Below, one piece after another: positions 10,788 to 20,944 of a stretch of 64,000 bases of DNA; within the stretch, counting starts at the first letter, position 1, and each line of letters starts with the position of its first letter. The notes beneath the pieces are model-generated. The model was given only the letters and a program-made list of their open reading frames with translations. It did no database searches and had not been told where the DNA came from. Origin of the DNA: Mesotoga prima MesG1.Ag.4.2. GTDB taxonomy: Bacteria; Thermotogota; Thermotogae; Petrotogales; Kosmotogaceae. A program made the position numbers and the translations under genes. Location of the stretch: assembly GCF_000147715.2 (NCBI RefSeq), contig NC_017934.1, positions 1 through 64,000 on the forward strand, given 5' to 3'.

Positions 10788-12152
10788 ATGGCAAGAGATC
10801 TTACTCAGGGCAACATTCTGAAAAATCTTCTCGTGATGTCTGTTCCTACAATGATTGGATTCAGTGCACAAATGGTCTACGACATAGTGGATATTTTCTG
10901 GATAGGTCGAATCTCCGGTGAAGCCATTGCGGGAGTCACCATCTTCACCACTCTCTTCTGGATTGTAGACATTCTTAATTCAATTATCGGTCAGAGCTCT
11001 GTTTCGTTGATTTCACAGAGCTTTGGAAAGAAGGATTTAGAAGGGACGAACAGGGCGATAGAACAGACCATTACTTTCAAGTTCATAGTTGCGTTGATTT
11101 CCGCACTGTTAGTTGCTGCATTTCTAAAACCTTCTCTAGGTTTTTTCAGCAACGATCCGACAGTAATAACAGCAGCTCTAGATTACGGTTATATCCGGTT
11201 GTTCTTCCTGCCGATGATGTTCTCATCTTACTCCGTTAATACGGCTTTAAGATGCATAGGCGACGCGAAGAGTCCGATGTACATAATGATGATGGCTAGC
11301 GCCCTCAATGTGGTACTCGATCCGATTCTGATGTTTAGTCACATTCCCGGAACGTCGATTCCGGGTTTTGGACTAGGGGTCTTCGGCGCAGCGGTAGCAA
11401 CCGTCATAGCACAGACCGCATCGTTTCTACTTGGCTTTTTTATTCTTTTCTCGGGCAAAGAGGGAGTCAAACCGAAGCTATCGAGGCTTTTCCGCCTCGA
11501 TAGGCACATTGACAGGAAGCTTCTAACTATTGGGCTTCCAACGGGACTGGAGGGTTTCTTCAGAAATCTTGCCGCCGTTGTGGTTCTGAAATTCGTGGCA
11601 CTATACGGCACAACTGCCGTTGCTGCTGTAGGAGTAACGGGAAGATTGTTCGGACTTGCATTCATGCCTCTTGTAGGACTTAACATGGGGGGTTCTGCGA
11701 TGGTCGGGCAGAATTTAGGAGCAGATGATGTTGGCAGAGCGAGAGCGACTGCAAAAACGGCGGGATTAATTGGATTCTTCATTATGTTCTTCTTCGCTCT
11801 GATTGCGTTCTTTGGTGGAGAGATAGTTATTGGAATCTTCAATGATGATCCAGAGATCATTTCATATGGCGCGAGCTTTTTGAAATACGGTTCTCTTGGA
11901 ATTTCAGTCCTGGCCTATGGCTTCGGTCTCTCCTCAGTTTTCGGGGGATCGGGTTACAACTTTCCATTCGTAGTGGGCAGCGTTGTCTCCAGATGGCTGA
12001 TTCAGGTTCCTATGCTGATAGTTTTCGTAGCGTTCATGAAAGCTAGCATAGTCTGGGTCTGGCTTTCATATGTTTTTTCCGATATCGCAGAGGCAACTGT
12101 AATGATTTTTTACTATCTGAGGGGAAAATGGGAAACAAGGAGAGTCTCCTAG
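10788..12152 (+). CDS. MATE family efflux transporter
   Basis: A 454-residue polytopic membrane protein of the MATE (multidrug and toxic compound extrusion) family, using an ion gradient to export small molecules. The N-terminus DLTQGNILKNLLVMSVPTMIGF and the alternating hydrophobic stretches fit 12 transmembrane helices in two MatE halves, with the inter-domain loop around residues 220-245 (PKLSRLFRLDRHIDRKLL). Start is ATG 10788 after AGGGGG. The 87-base leader contains a TATAAT at 10715-10720, so it may have its own promoter. Substrate cannot be told from sequence. Confidence 0.93.
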   Translation: MARDLTQGNILKNLLVMSVPTMIGFSAQMVYDIVDIFWIGRISGEAIAGVTIFTTLFWIVDILNSIIGQSSVSLISQSFGKKDLEGTNRAIEQTITFKFIVALISALLVAAFLKPSLGFFSNDPTVITAALDYGYIRLFFLPMMFSSYSVNTALRCIGDAKSPMYIMMMASALNVVLDPILMFSHIPGTSIPGFGLGVFGAAVATVIAQTASFLLGFFILFSGKEGVKPKLSRLFRLDRHIDRKLLTIGLPTGLEGFFRNLAAVVVLKFVALYGTTAVAAVGVTGRLFGLAFMPLVGLNMGGSAMVGQNLGADDVGRARATAKTAGLIGFFIMFFFALIAFFGGEIVIGIFNDDPEIISYGASFLKYGSLGISVLAYGFGLSSVFGGSGYNFPFVVGSVVSRWLIQVPMLIVFVAFMKASIVWVWLSYVFSDIAEATVMIFYYLRGKWETRRVS

Positions 12153-12253
12153 TCGCGAATGTAATAATCATTCTGTCTAGAAAAGTTAGTTAAATTTTTC
12201 ACTTTCTTTTTCACAGTATTCTCATTTCGTGCCCAAACAAATTTCAGACGATC

Positions 12254-12262
12254 TGCTATAAT
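12254..12262 (+). promoter_or_regulatory. Extended -10 promoter for dnaX
   Basis: TGC followed by TATAAT (12257-12262), 21 bases before the dnaX ATG. No good -35 is seen at the usual distance, which fits an extended -10 promoter. Confidence 0.55.
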
Positions 12263-12283
12263 TCAGATGAACGGGTGATTAAG

Positions 12284-13741
12284 ATGTCTGAAGTTTTGTA
12301 TAGGAAATATAGGCCAAGAAATTTCAATGAGTTAGTCGGTCAGGATCAGGTAAAAGAGATCCTGGGAAAGGCGATAGAGAAGAACAAGCTTTCCCACGCA
12401 TATATATTCTCAGGCTCAAGAGGTACTGGAAAGACGACTAGCGCTCGTATTCTTGCGAAGATGCTCAACTGTCTTTCGGAAGGATCGGAAAAACCTTGTG
12501 GAGTTTGCGATTCTTGCAAAGCAATCGACTCCTCTTCGCATATGGATGTTGTAGAGCTCGATGCCGCCTCTTATAGAGGCATAGATGAGATACGAAAGAT
12601 CCGAGATGCGGTTTCTTACAGACCGGTAATGGGGAAATTCAAAGTCTACATTATAGATGAATTTCACATGCTTACCAGAGAGGCTTTCAACGCTCTTCTC
12701 AAGACTCTTGAAGAACCGCCCGATAGGGTGGTTTTCATCCTGGCAACTACTAATCTCGAGAAAGTTCCTGAAACGATTCTTTCCCGCTGTCAAATCTTTT
12801 ACTTCAAACCTTTGAGGGAAGAAGACATAGTAACTTATCTTGAAAGAATTGCGAGAGCCGAAGAGCTTCAATACGACGAAAAGGCTTTGAGATACATTTC
12901 CAAGGCGGCACACGGAGGAATGCGAGACGCTGTAAATCTTATGGAGAGGGTAATCTCATACTCTGGTAACGTTAAGGAAGAGGCAGCTAGAACCGCTCTG
13001 GGGATCCTGCCCGAAGAGGTAATAGAGGAATTTCTCCAGGCGTTTTCATCGGGAAACCCATCTTCAGTACTTGAAATTTCCGAAAAAATCCAGTCTGGAG
13101 GCTTCACGCACGAAGTATTTCTTGAACAGGCGATTGATGCGGTCAAGGAACGACTTGTTGAGCGACCGAGTGACGATTGTTTCAGGCTGCTTTCGGCTCT
13201 TTGGGAAACAAATAAAGAATTAAAGTATGCCGAAGACAAACAGACAACATTTGAAGTTATGGTCCTTCTTAAGGGCGGTTTCGGAAAACAGAACGGCGAA
13301 GACACGCAAAAATCCGAAGTATCTCCGATCGCTGTTGACGAAAATAGTGAGAAGCCTGAAAAGCTTGAGGTTTCAGTCACCGAAGAAAGTGAAGAGATCT
13401 CATTATTCATCGAACATCTTAGAATGAAGGATTATATATTGTGGTGGACTTTGATAAGTCTGGCGGAAATCAGGAAGGGGAATCGAATCGAGGACTTAAT
13501 AATAGAACCAGATAGCGAATTCTCAAGTGAGCTTCTGAAGGAAAGAATGGAATCGATAAACAAAATCGCTGAAGATATTATCGGCAAACGATTCGTTCTC
13601 TCTGACAAAGCGGCTGGACAAGAGGCCCTTGAAAGCCTCGACAGAGATTCAAGAGAGTATTTTGAATCGGTAATTACAGGCCTGGGGCTTAAGAGTGATA
13701 TAGAGAATGGAAGAATAAAGTTAGAGCTTGAGGAGGAATAA
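12284..13741 (+). CDS. dnaX: DNA polymerase III subunit tau/gamma
   Basis: The clamp-loader ATPase that loads the sliding clamp for DNA polymerase III. The 485-residue protein opens with the classic EVLYRKYRPRNFNELVGQ, has Walker A GSRGTGKTT at 44-52, a zinc module with Cys at 63, 72, 75 and 78, the Walker B-like DEFHML and the SRC sensor motif. The C-terminal part after about residue 350 is less conserved and could hold the tau-specific polymerase contact. I prefer ATG 12284 to GTG 12275. It is followed after 2 bases by the YbaB gene, the usual bacterial pairing; recR is not present here. I saw no A-run slippery site for a gamma form. Confidence 0.96.
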   Translation: MSEVLYRKYRPRNFNELVGQDQVKEILGKAIEKNKLSHAYIFSGSRGTGKTTSARILAKMLNCLSEGSEKPCGVCDSCKAIDSSSHMDVVELDAASYRGIDEIRKIRDAVSYRPVMGKFKVYIIDEFHMLTREAFNALLKTLEEPPDRVVFILATTNLEKVPETILSRCQIFYFKPLREEDIVTYLERIARAEELQYDEKALRYISKAAHGGMRDAVNLMERVISYSGNVKEEAARTALGILPEEVIEEFLQAFSSGNPSSVLEISEKIQSGGFTHEVFLEQAIDAVKERLVERPSDDCFRLLSALWETNKELKYAEDKQTTFEVMVLLKGGFGKQNGEDTQKSEVSPIAVDENSEKPEKLEVSVTEESEEISLFIEHLRMKDYILWWTLISLAEIRKGNRIEDLIIEPDSEFSSELLKERMESINKIAEDIIGKRFVLSDKAAGQEALESLDRDSREYFESVITGLGLKSDIENGRIKLELEEE

Positions 13742-13743
13742 CT

Positions 13744-14109
13744 ATGGCGAAGAAATTCAGGGGCCTCGGAGGACGAAACTACGGAGGTTCAAGGAAAGGT
13801 TCCAATATGGGCGACCTTCTTAAACAGGCGCAGAAGGCACAAGAAGAGATGGAAAATCTTGAAGATAGTTTCAAGTCGATTGAAGTTACCGCTTCTGCAG
13901 GTGGCGGTGCAATAAACGTAGTTGCAACGTGTGACTATCGCATCAAATTCATTGAGGTAGAGCCGGAAATAAGAGAAGAGGATTTCGAAATCGTTCAGGA
14001 TTTGATAATCGCGGGGATAAACGAGGCGTTAGCTGAAGTAACAAAGAGGAGAGAAGAGGAAACAGCGAAAATAACAGGTGAGTTCAATCTACCGGACAAC
14101 ATACTTTAG
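13744..14109 (+). CDS. YbaB/EbfC nucleoid-associated protein
   Basis: A 121-residue member of the YbaB/EbfC family, a small dimeric DNA-binding protein linked to nucleoid structure. The core from MGDLLKQAQKAQEEM onward with the GGGAINV turn matches the family; the first 21 residues are a Gly/Arg/Lys-rich extension (GGRNYGGSRKGS), longer than in most homologues and possibly a DNA-contacting tail. An internal ATG at 13807 would give a standard-length protein, so the start is not fully certain, though the upstream start has AGGAGGAATA before it. It sits directly after dnaX, as in many bacteria. Confidence 0.9.
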   Translation: MAKKFRGLGGRNYGGSRKGSNMGDLLKQAQKAQEEMENLEDSFKSIEVTASAGGGAINVVATCDYRIKFIEVEPEIREEDFEIVQDLIIAGINEALAEVTKRREEETAKITGEFNLPDNIL

Positions 14110-14118
14110 GAGGTGTAA

Positions 14119-15117
<999 letters not shown>

Positions 15118-15133
15118 CTCTGAGTTTTGTCGA

Positions 15134-15155
15134 CGGGGCCCCGAGGCCCCGTTTT
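15134..15155 (+). terminator. Hairpin between gap and pgk-tpi
   Basis: CGGGGCC (15134-15140), loop CCGA, GGCCCCG (15145-15151), then TTTT. This is a very GC-rich intrinsic terminator shape only 17 bases after gap. Because pgk-tpi starts 24 bases later with no clear promoter between, it probably acts as a partial terminator that lowers pgk-tpi relative to gap, or as a 3' stabiliser of the gap message. Confidence 0.8.
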
Positions 15156-15178
15156 ATTGAGGAGAGGAGGCTTAAGAA

Positions 15179-17146
15179 ATGTCTAAGACATTGACTCTTA
15201 AGGATATCGATCTGGCTGGGAAAAGGGTTCTTGTAAGAGTTGATTTTAACGTACCTCTAGATAAAGAGACGGGTGAGGTGAGTGACGATACCAGAATCGT
15301 CGCGGCATTGCCTACTATCAATGAGATTATCGAAAGAGGGGGCAAGGCGATTCTCGTTTCTCATCTGGGTAGACCCAAAGGGAAGAGAGATCCGAAGTAC
15401 TCTCTCGAAAAAGTCGCCGAGAGGCTTCAGTCACTGATCGGTAAACCCGTTACTTTCGTCCCGGACTGTATAGGAGAAGAGGTTGAGAAGGCCGTTTCAA
15501 AAATGAACAATGGTGACATTCTTCTTCTGGAGAATGTCAGATTCTACTCTGAAGAAGAGAAGAACGATCCGGACTTTTCGAGGAGACTCTCATCTATTGC
15601 AGATATTCACGTCAACGATGCTTTCGGCACTGCTCATAGAAGCCACGCCTCAAACGTGGGAGTTGCTCGTTATTTGACCAGTGTGCCCGGGTTCCTCATG
15701 CAAAAAGAGATAGAAATGCTTGGGATGGCAATTGAGAATCCCGAACACCCCTACGTGGTCATTCTTGGAGGAGCGAAAGTCTCAGACAAAATTGGAGTGA
15801 TCACCAATCTTCTGGAGAAGGCAGATAGGATCCTAATCGGGGGCGCAATGATGTTCACATTCCTAAAGGCCCAGGGAAAGAGTGTTGGAGACTCTCTCGT
15901 AGAAGAAGACAAAATCGATCTTGCAAGAGAGATTCTTCAGAAGGCAAGGGAAAAGAATGTTGAATTTGTCCTTCCCGTCGACACGGTGATCGCAAAGGAG
16001 ATTGCAGCCGGTAGTGAATCGAAAGTAGTCGATCTTGAAGAAGGCGTGCCTGCTGGTTGGAAGGGGCTTGACATAGGTCCATCAACAATAGAACTCTTCA
16101 ATAAGAAACTGAGCGATGCTAAAACAGTCGTTTGGAATGGACCCATGGGAGTCTTCGAGATCGACGACTTCGCTAAGGGAACTGAGTCGATTGCGAGAAC
16201 GCTGGCCTCGCTCAATGATGCGGTTACGATAATTGGCGGCGGGGATAGTGCGGCCGCTATAAACAAGTTTGGGCTTGCTGAAAAGGTCTCCCATGTTTCA
16301 ACGGGGGGCGGCGCGTCGCTAGAGATGCTCGAAGGTAAGGAAATGCCTGGGATAAAAAGCCTTTCGATTGAGGGTGGTAAAAAAAAACGTAGATTGATGG
16401 TCGCGGGAAACTGGAAGATGAACAAGTCGCCTAATGAAGCTCGAATGTTTGCAGGCTTCCTCGCATCGTCAATCGGTAATGAAAATGCGGTAGATGTCGT
16501 TGTCTTTCCAACAAGTCTCTCGGTTGCAGGGGTGGCCGATATTCTAAAGGACACTTCGATCAAATTCGGAGTACAGAATATCTATCCAGCCGACAGTGGA
16601 GCCTTCACAGGAGAGATCTCTGCATCGATGCTGTCAGATCTTGCTGTTGAATATGTTCTGGTTGGTCACTCTGAGCGCAGGCACATTTTCGGCGAAACAT
16701 GCGAGCTGACTGGTGAGAAGATCAAGTCAGTCTTGAAGCATGGCCTCACACCGATTTTCTGTGTTGGTGAGACTCTTGAAGAAAGAGAAGCCGGCAGGAT
16801 GAAGGAGGTACTGGAAACCCAGATTAGAAAGGGCTTTTCCGGTCTTGGAAAGAGCGATCTAGAACGTATCATAATCGCTTATGAGCCAGTTTGGGCAATA
16901 GGAACTGGCGTGGTTGCTTCGCCAGAGCAGGCCGATGAAGCGATGAAGTTTATCAGAGATCTAATTGCGTCTCTTTATGGCGTTGATTTGTCAGAGAGTG
17001 TTCGGATTCTCTATGGTGGAAGTATCAAGCCAGAAAACTTTGAATCACTCATTTCAATGGAGAACATTGACGGTGGTTTAGTTGGGGGCGCAAGCCTTCA
17101 GGAAAGCTTTGTACAGCTGGTTGCAATAGCTGAAAGTCACGCTTGA
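15179..17146 (+). CDS. pgk-tpi: Phosphoglycerate kinase-triosephosphate isomerase fusion
   Basis: A 655-residue bifunctional glycolytic enzyme. Residues 1 to about 400 are phosphoglycerate kinase (RVDFNVPLD, the LSHLGRPKG loop, and GGGDSAAA near the nucleotide site). Residues from about 405 are triosephosphate isomerase, with VAGNWKMNK, the catalytic His in GHSERR, the catalytic Glu in [11 protein letters not shown] and the phosphate-binding YGGSIKPEN. Fusion of these two enzymes is known from Thermotoga maritima. The joint GGKKKRRLM is coded by a run of nine A's; slipping by one base in either direction meets a stop within a few codons, which would release free kinase. Start is ATG 15179 after a long GGAGAGGAGG. 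Confidence 0.97.
   Translation: MSKTLTLKDIDLAGKRVLVRVDFNVPLDKETGEVSDDTRIVAALPTINEIIERGGKAILVSHLGRPKGKRDPKYSLEKVAERLQSLIGKPVTFVPDCIGEEVEKAVSKMNNGDILLLENVRFYSEEEKNDPDFSRRLSSIADIHVNDAFGTAHRSHASNVGVARYLTSVPGFLMQKEIEMLGMAIENPEHPYVVILGGAKVSDKIGVITNLLEKADRILIGGAMMFTFLKAQGKSVGDSLVEEDKIDLAREILQKAREKNVEFVLPVDTVIAKEIAAGSESKVVDLEEGVPAGWKGLDIGPSTIELFNKKLSDAKTVVWNGPMGVFEIDDFAKGTESIARTLASLNDAVTIIGGGDSAAAINKFGLAEKVSHVSTGGGASLEMLEGKEMPGIKSLSIEGGKKKRRLMVAGNWKMNKSPNEARMFAGFLASSIGNENAVDVVVFPTSLSVAGVADILKDTSIKFGVQNIYPADSGAFTGEISASMLSDLAVEYVLVGHSERRHIFGETCELTGEKIKSVLKHGLTPIFCVGETLEEREAGRMKEVLETQIRKGFSGLGKSDLERIIIAYEPVWAIGTGVVASPEQADEAMKFIRDLIASLYGVDLSESVRILYGGSIKPENFESLISMENIDGGLVGGASLQESFVQLVAIAESHA
16379..16397 (+). 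promoter_or_regulatory. A9 slippery tract at the pgk-tpi joint
   Basis: Nine A's at 16379-16387 code for Lys-Lys-Lys in the zero frame that continues into the isomerase. Shifting back one base gives ACG then TAG (16390-16392). Shifting forward one base gives GTA GAT TGA (stop at 16395-16397). Both alternative frames therefore end the kinase just past its natural C-terminus. This layout fits ribosomal or polymerase slippage making two products from one gene. Confidence 0.65.
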
Positions 17147-17162
17147 CAACTACGAAATGATG

Positions 17163-17202
17163 GCCGCCCCCTCGTGGGCGGCTACTACTTTTCTTCTTCT
17201 TC
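17163..17202 (+). terminator. Terminator after pgk-tpi
   Basis: GCCGCCC (17163-17169), a 6-base loop, GGGCGGC (17176-17182), then a T-rich tail from 17189 (TTTTCTTCTTCTTC). It should end the glycolytic transcript ahead of the division gene cluster. Confidence 0.8.
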
Positions 17203-17237
17203 AAGGTGTTATAATCTCACAATAGGGGGTGTAGTTC

Positions 17238-17474
17238 TTGGAACGTTATCAGGAGCTCGAACTTGTTGTGGACAAAATGGTGGAGGAATTCACCCGACTT
17301 AGAAAGGAAAACGAACAGCTCTGGAATCAACTCGAGACGTCACAGAAAAAAGTCGAAGAATCTGAGTTAAGAATCCGGGAGCTTGAGCTCCGCCTTGAGA
17401 GTGAATCAAGAACAATCTCTTCACTGATAAAAAGAGTCAGAGGCAGCCTCGTTGAAGACAGTAAAAAAGTATAA
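17238..17474 (+). CDS. Short coiled-coil protein, ZapB-like
   Basis: A 78-residue, highly charged protein that is almost entirely a predicted coiled coil (VVDKMVEEFTRLRKENEQL and onward, rich in Glu, Leu, Arg in heptads). Size and character recall ZapB, a cell-division coiled coil, and the next gene is ZapA-like, which supports a division role. The sequence is too low in complexity for a firm family call. TTG at 17238 is the start, after AGGGGGTGTAG. Confidence 0.6.
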   Translation: MERYQELELVVDKMVEEFTRLRKENEQLWNQLETSQKKVEESELRIRELELRLESESRTISSLIKRVRGSLVEDSKKV

Positions 17475-17485
17475 GGAGTCCAGCT

Positions 17486-17767
17486 ATGAAGCGTTCAGTC
17501 TCTCTAGATCTAGGAGGAAGGAAGTACACTTTTCTTACTAGTGATCCGCAAGAACTCGTGGATCAAGTTTTTTCAAAGATAGGCGAGCTATATGATTCAC
17601 TGAAGAATAATGAAGAGGAAATCGGCTATGAAAAAATACTGGTCGGGATTTCTGTCAACCTTGCACACGACCTTGTGAGAAGTCAGAATGAACTGCTTAG
17701 GCTAAAGGCGAAATACGAAGAGGTTCTTTCAGAATACTTCCAGGGACGTGACGAGGTTGAGAAGTAG
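17486..17767 (+). CDS. zapA: Cell division protein ZapA-like
   Basis: A 93-residue protein matching the ZapA pattern: an N-terminal beta hairpin (SVSLDLGGRKYTFLTSD) followed by a helix and a C-terminal coiled coil. ZapA binds FtsZ and bundles its filaments at mid-cell. The N-terminal GRKYTF resembles the conserved G-x-x-Y-x-I/L of the family. It starts 11 bases after the coiled-coil gene, with AAGGAG before the ATG, and its end overlaps murI by 20 bases, tying division and wall synthesis into one transcript. Confidence 0.75.
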   Translation: MKRSVSLDLGGRKYTFLTSDPQELVDQVFSKIGELYDSLKNNEEEIGYEKILVGISVNLAHDLVRSQNELLRLKAKYEEVLSEYFQGRDEVEK

Positions 17768-18578
17768 ATTAAGAATTGGAGTTTTTGATTCCGGAATAGG
17801 TGGCCTCACTGTTCTCAAAAGGCTCGTGGAGACGTTACCCGAAGGAGTGAGTTTTCATTATTTTGCCGATACTGCCAGAGTTCCTTACGGCTCAAAGCCA
17901 GTAGAGACGCTAAGAAGATATGTAAGAGAAATATTCGACCTCTTTGCTCATTTGAATGTCGATGCAATAGTGACGGCCTGTAACACTTCTGATTCGATAC
18001 TTACGCAAAGTGATAAAGCGGAGCTCGGTGTTCCATACTTCAGCATAATTGATCCTACAGTTAGAAGAATCGGCGAGTCGGCTCCCGGTAATTCAACGGT
18101 GGCCATAATCGCAACTGAAAACACGGTAAAGAAGTCTCTTTACCTCAGAAAGCTATTTCGCTATGAAAGCTTCAGTAAGATAGTTCAAAAAGCTTGCCCA
18201 CTCTTCGTGCCGTTGATCGAAGAGGGTATCTGGGAAGGTGAGATTGTCGACTCGATCGTCAAGTATTATTTGAATGACTTTGCTGAGATTGAGCCAGACT
18301 TCATGATTCTCGGATGCACTCACTACCCTTTCATAAAAAACTCGATTGAGAGGTTTTTGCCTTCAAAAACCAAGGTTGTCGATCCATCCGAGTATATTGT
18401 GAGGGACGTAGCTGACTGGGCTACGATTTTGTCGCCTGAACCTTCGACGGTTGATTATTACGTAAGTGGCAACACCAGAATTTTCCAGGATATTCTAAAG
18501 AGATATCTCGGAAGATTCGAGAATGTGAAGGGTGTCGATCTGAACGTTACAGGGATAAATGTGAGAGGAAGAGTTTAG
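17748..18578 (+). CDS. murI: Glutamate racemase
   Basis: Makes D-glutamate for peptidoglycan from L-glutamate. The 276-residue protein has the N-terminal GVFDSGIGGLTVLK, the FADTARVPYGSK segment, the first catalytic Cys in TACNTSD and the second in GCTHYPF, all in the usual order. Start is GTG 17748 inside the zapA gene; a TTG at 17757 is an alternative. Neither has a strong ribosome binding site, consistent with coupling to zapA. Confidence 0.95.
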   Translation: MTRLRSRLRIGVFDSGIGGLTVLKRLVETLPEGVSFHYFADTARVPYGSKPVETLRRYVREIFDLFAHLNVDAIVTACNTSDSILTQSDKAELGVPYFSIIDPTVRRIGESAPGNSTVAIIATENTVKKSLYLRKLFRYESFSKIVQKACPLFVPLIEEGIWEGEIVDSIVKYYLNDFAEIEPDFMILGCTHYPFIKNSIERFLPSKTKVVDPSEYIVRDVADWATILSPEPSTVDYYVSGNTRIFQDILKRYLGRFENVKGVDLNVTGINVRGRV

Positions 18579-18579
18579 G

Positions 18580-19542
18580 ATGAGCAAGATAGTTCTTGTC
18601 GGAGGTGGGACCGGGCTATCGACTTTCGCTCGAGTGATAAAGGATTTCGTTACTTCTCTTACTCTGATTGTGGCTGTAACAGATGACGGGGGAAGTTCCG
18701 GAATATTGAGAGAGGCTTTAGGAATGCCTCCGCCCGGTGATGTAAGAAACAATATTATCGCGCTAGCCGATGATGAAGAACTGTTGACGAAGGTGTTTTC
18801 TCACAGGTTCAGTGCCCCGGCGATGAACGGTCATTCGCTCGGAAACATAATTATCGCTGGTCTCATGGAGATGTGTGGAGGTTTTTCCGAGGCAGTTTTG
18901 ACTGCTTCCAGAATGCTCAAGATCAAAGGCATTGTCCTGCCCGTGGCGGAGGATCTCGTTAGTCTCGTGGGTGAGCTTGACGATGGGACAATTGTCAAGG
19001 GAGAATCCCGAGTATCGGCAGCTGGAAAGAGGCTTAAAAAAGTCTCCCTTGACAGAACGTGCGAAGCTCTTCCAGAGGTGAGCGACTCGTTGGTTTCGGC
19101 AGATACGATAATTATCGGTCCCGGTAGTCTCTTTACAAGCGTTGTACCTAACTTCCTTGTTTCCGGTGTAAAGGAGGCGCTGAAGAGATCTCAAGCGAGA
19201 AAGATCTATGTCTGTAACATCATGACTCAACCGGGTGAAACGGATGATTTTTCACTGGCAAAGCACGTACAAATCGCAGAGAGTTATTGTGGGGTAGAAT
19301 TCGATCTTATTTTCTGGACAGAGATCGGGGGCGTTGCATCGTCGGTTTTGAGTAGGTATGAAGAGAAAGGCTCACGTCCGGTCGAAAATGACATGATTTC
19401 GGATGGGAGGGTTAAGGTAATAACCGGAGCGACTACCGAGTTTATAGACGATGGAAGAAGACGCCCCGTACTTAGGCACTCTCGAGCCGGAATAATTTCG
19501 ATTCTTCATGAATTAGGCTTGTTGGGAGAGGAAGGAATTTGA
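18580..19542 (+). CDS. yvcK: YvcK/CofD-like UDP-sugar-binding factor
   Basis: A 320-residue member of the YvcK family (often labelled gluconeogenesis factor), which binds UDP-GlcNAc and helps control wall precursor flow and growth on gluconeogenic carbon sources in Bacillus. The N-terminal GGGTGLSTFARVIK, the DDGGSSG loop and GDVRNNIIAL are signature positions. It lies 1 base after murI and overlaps whiA by 4 bases. The yvcK-whiA pairing is widespread; the third usual partner, rapZ, is not present here. Confidence 0.92.
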   Translation: MSKIVLVGGGTGLSTFARVIKDFVTSLTLIVAVTDDGGSSGILREALGMPPPGDVRNNIIALADDEELLTKVFSHRFSAPAMNGHSLGNIIIAGLMEMCGGFSEAVLTASRMLKIKGIVLPVAEDLVSLVGELDDGTIVKGESRVSAAGKRLKKVSLDRTCEALPEVSDSLVSADTIIIGPGSLFTSVVPNFLVSGVKEALKRSQARKIYVCNIMTQPGETDDFSLAKHVQIAESYCGVEFDLIFWTEIGGVASSVLSRYEEKGSRPVENDMISDGRVKVITGATTEFIDDGRRRPVLRHSRAGIISILHELGLLGEEGI

Positions 19543-20465
19543 GCTATGCCGACAAACTCAAAGAAGAGTTATGTCATCTTCCGCTCGATGATCAGGCAGA
19601 ATGTAGAGCCGAGTATCTTGGCTTCGTTAAATCAAGGGGAACTTTGAGATTAAGGGGGAACACCTCGTTCTTGGTGATTCCTCTCACGTCAATTACAAGT
19701 TTGAAGAGGCTGTTTCAGGTTTCAAAGAGACTTTCTATTCCAATTTTTGAAACCCAGGTAATCGAAGAAGTCAGATTAGATAGGAAACGCGGCGGAGAAC
19801 TGAGTTATCTCTATGGAGAAGTTGAAGAATTTCTTCGAAGGAATGGAATATCTGTCCGAGATGATTCGATTCCACGACCTGTCAGGGAGGATCCGGTCTA
19901 TTTCGGAGCCTTTCTTAGAGGCCTTTATCTGGCCGGTGGATCCGTAGTCGATCCTTCTAAGGAGTATCATCTTGAGATTACTCTCGATACAACCGAAGCA
20001 TTTGTAAATTCGGTGAAACAGTATGTTTCTGAGAACTTCAACATAAAAGTCGGTGTGGTGAAGGTCAGGGACAAATTCAAAGCATATGTGAAGTCCTCGA
20101 TGGATATCATCGAGCTACTTTCCCTGATGGGTGGAAAGAAGACCGTCACAAGGCTTTCCAGCGCTATAGAAGTGAGAAAGATCAGGAGTGATGTTAGTAG
20201 AACCCTGAACTTCTTGACAGCAAATGCAAATAAGTCCGGACAGGCCATGGCAAAACACGTCAAGGCCATCAGAATTGTCGACAGGAAGCTAGGAATAGAA
20301 AATCTGGAAGAGGACCTTCAACAGGTTGCCATTCTACGTCTGGAGAACGAGGATCTCAATTTGAGAGAGCTCGGCGAAATCATGAATCCACCGATGAGCA
20401 AGTCAGCAGTATATAATAGGTTGAAAAAACTAATGGCGTTGGCCGAAGAGCTAGGAGATAAATAA
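19539..20465 (+). CDS. whiA: DNA-binding protein WhiA
   Basis: A 308-residue WhiA protein, with an N-terminal LAGLIDADG-endonuclease-like fold (AFLRGLYLAGGSVVDP is the conserved core) and a C-terminal helix-turn-helix around LNLRELGEIMNPPMSKSAV. WhiA influences cell division and chromosome segregation in Gram-positive bacteria and sporulation in Streptomyces; its role in Thermotogota is not established. TTG at 19539 overlaps the yvcK stop, pointing to coupled translation. Confidence 0.93.
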   Translation: MSYADKLKEELCHLPLDDQAECRAEYLGFVKSRGTLRLRGNTSFLVIPLTSITSLKRLFQVSKRLSIPIFETQVIEEVRLDRKRGGELSYLYGEVEEFLRRNGISVRDDSIPRPVREDPVYFGAFLRGLYLAGGSVVDPSKEYHLEITLDTTEAFVNSVKQYVSENFNIKVGVVKVRDKFKAYVKSSMDIIELLSLMGGKKTVTRLSSAIEVRKIRSDVSRTLNFLTANANKSGQAMAKHVKAIRIVDRKLGIENLEEDLQQVAILRLENEDLNLRELGEIMNPPMSKSAVYNRLKKLMALAEELGDK

Positions 20466-20927
20466 ATGAAATGTCCATTTTGTGGTGGAGATTCTACGAG
20501 AGTCCTGGATTCAAGACCAACCGATGAAAACACTTCGATTCGGAGAAGAAGAGAGTGTGAGAAATGTGGTGCTAGATTCACGACATACGAGAGATATGAA
20601 AGACTTCCCTTTTTGGTGGTGAAGAAAGACGGACGGAGAGAGAAGTTCAGCAGGGAGAAACTCTTGAATGGACTGCTAAGAGCCTGTGAGAAGAGACCAA
20701 TATCTGTTGATACAGTTAATGAAATCGTTGATTCCGTTGAAAACGAAGTCGTGAAGTCCGGGAAACATGAAGTTGTTTCAAGCGAGATTGGTGAGATGGT
20801 GATGACTAAACTCAAGTCTCTGGACAGGGTTGCGTATGTTAGATTCGCATCTGTTTACAAGGAATTTAGAGATTTAGACCATTTCATGGATATAATTGAG
20901 GAACTCAGAGACGACAGAAATCGTTGA
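20466..20927 (+). CDS. nrdR: Ribonucleotide reductase repressor NrdR
   Basis: NrdR represses ribonucleotide reductase genes in response to ATP/dATP. The 153-residue protein has a zinc ribbon with Cys at 3, 6, 31 and 34 (KCPFC and CEKC), the [11 protein letters not shown] basic strip, and an ATP-cone domain ([18 protein letters not shown]). Length is normal for the family. It begins directly after whiA, with GGAG upstream of the ATG. No ribonucleotide reductase genes are in the window. Confidence 0.96.
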   Translation: MKCPFCGGDSTRVLDSRPTDENTSIRRRRECEKCGARFTTYERYERLPFLVVKKDGRREKFSREKLLNGLLRACEKRPISVDTVNEIVDSVENEVVKSGKHEVVSSEIGEMVMTKLKSLDRVAYVRFASVYKEFRDLDHFMDIIEELRDDRNR

Positions 20928-20944
20928 ATGGAGGGGTCCAGGTC

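Noticed and set aside
11339-11860. 173-codon minus-strand frame inside the MATE gene
   Set aside because: A shadow of the membrane protein's codon pattern on the other strand.
12284-13741. Programmed frameshift in dnaX for a gamma form
   Set aside because: I found no long A-run or clear slippery heptamer with a following hairpin in the expected region.
15937-16563. 208-codon minus-strand frame inside pgk-tpi
   Set aside because: Antisense shadow of a strongly conserved gene; composition is Ser/Pro-rich as expected for such shadows.
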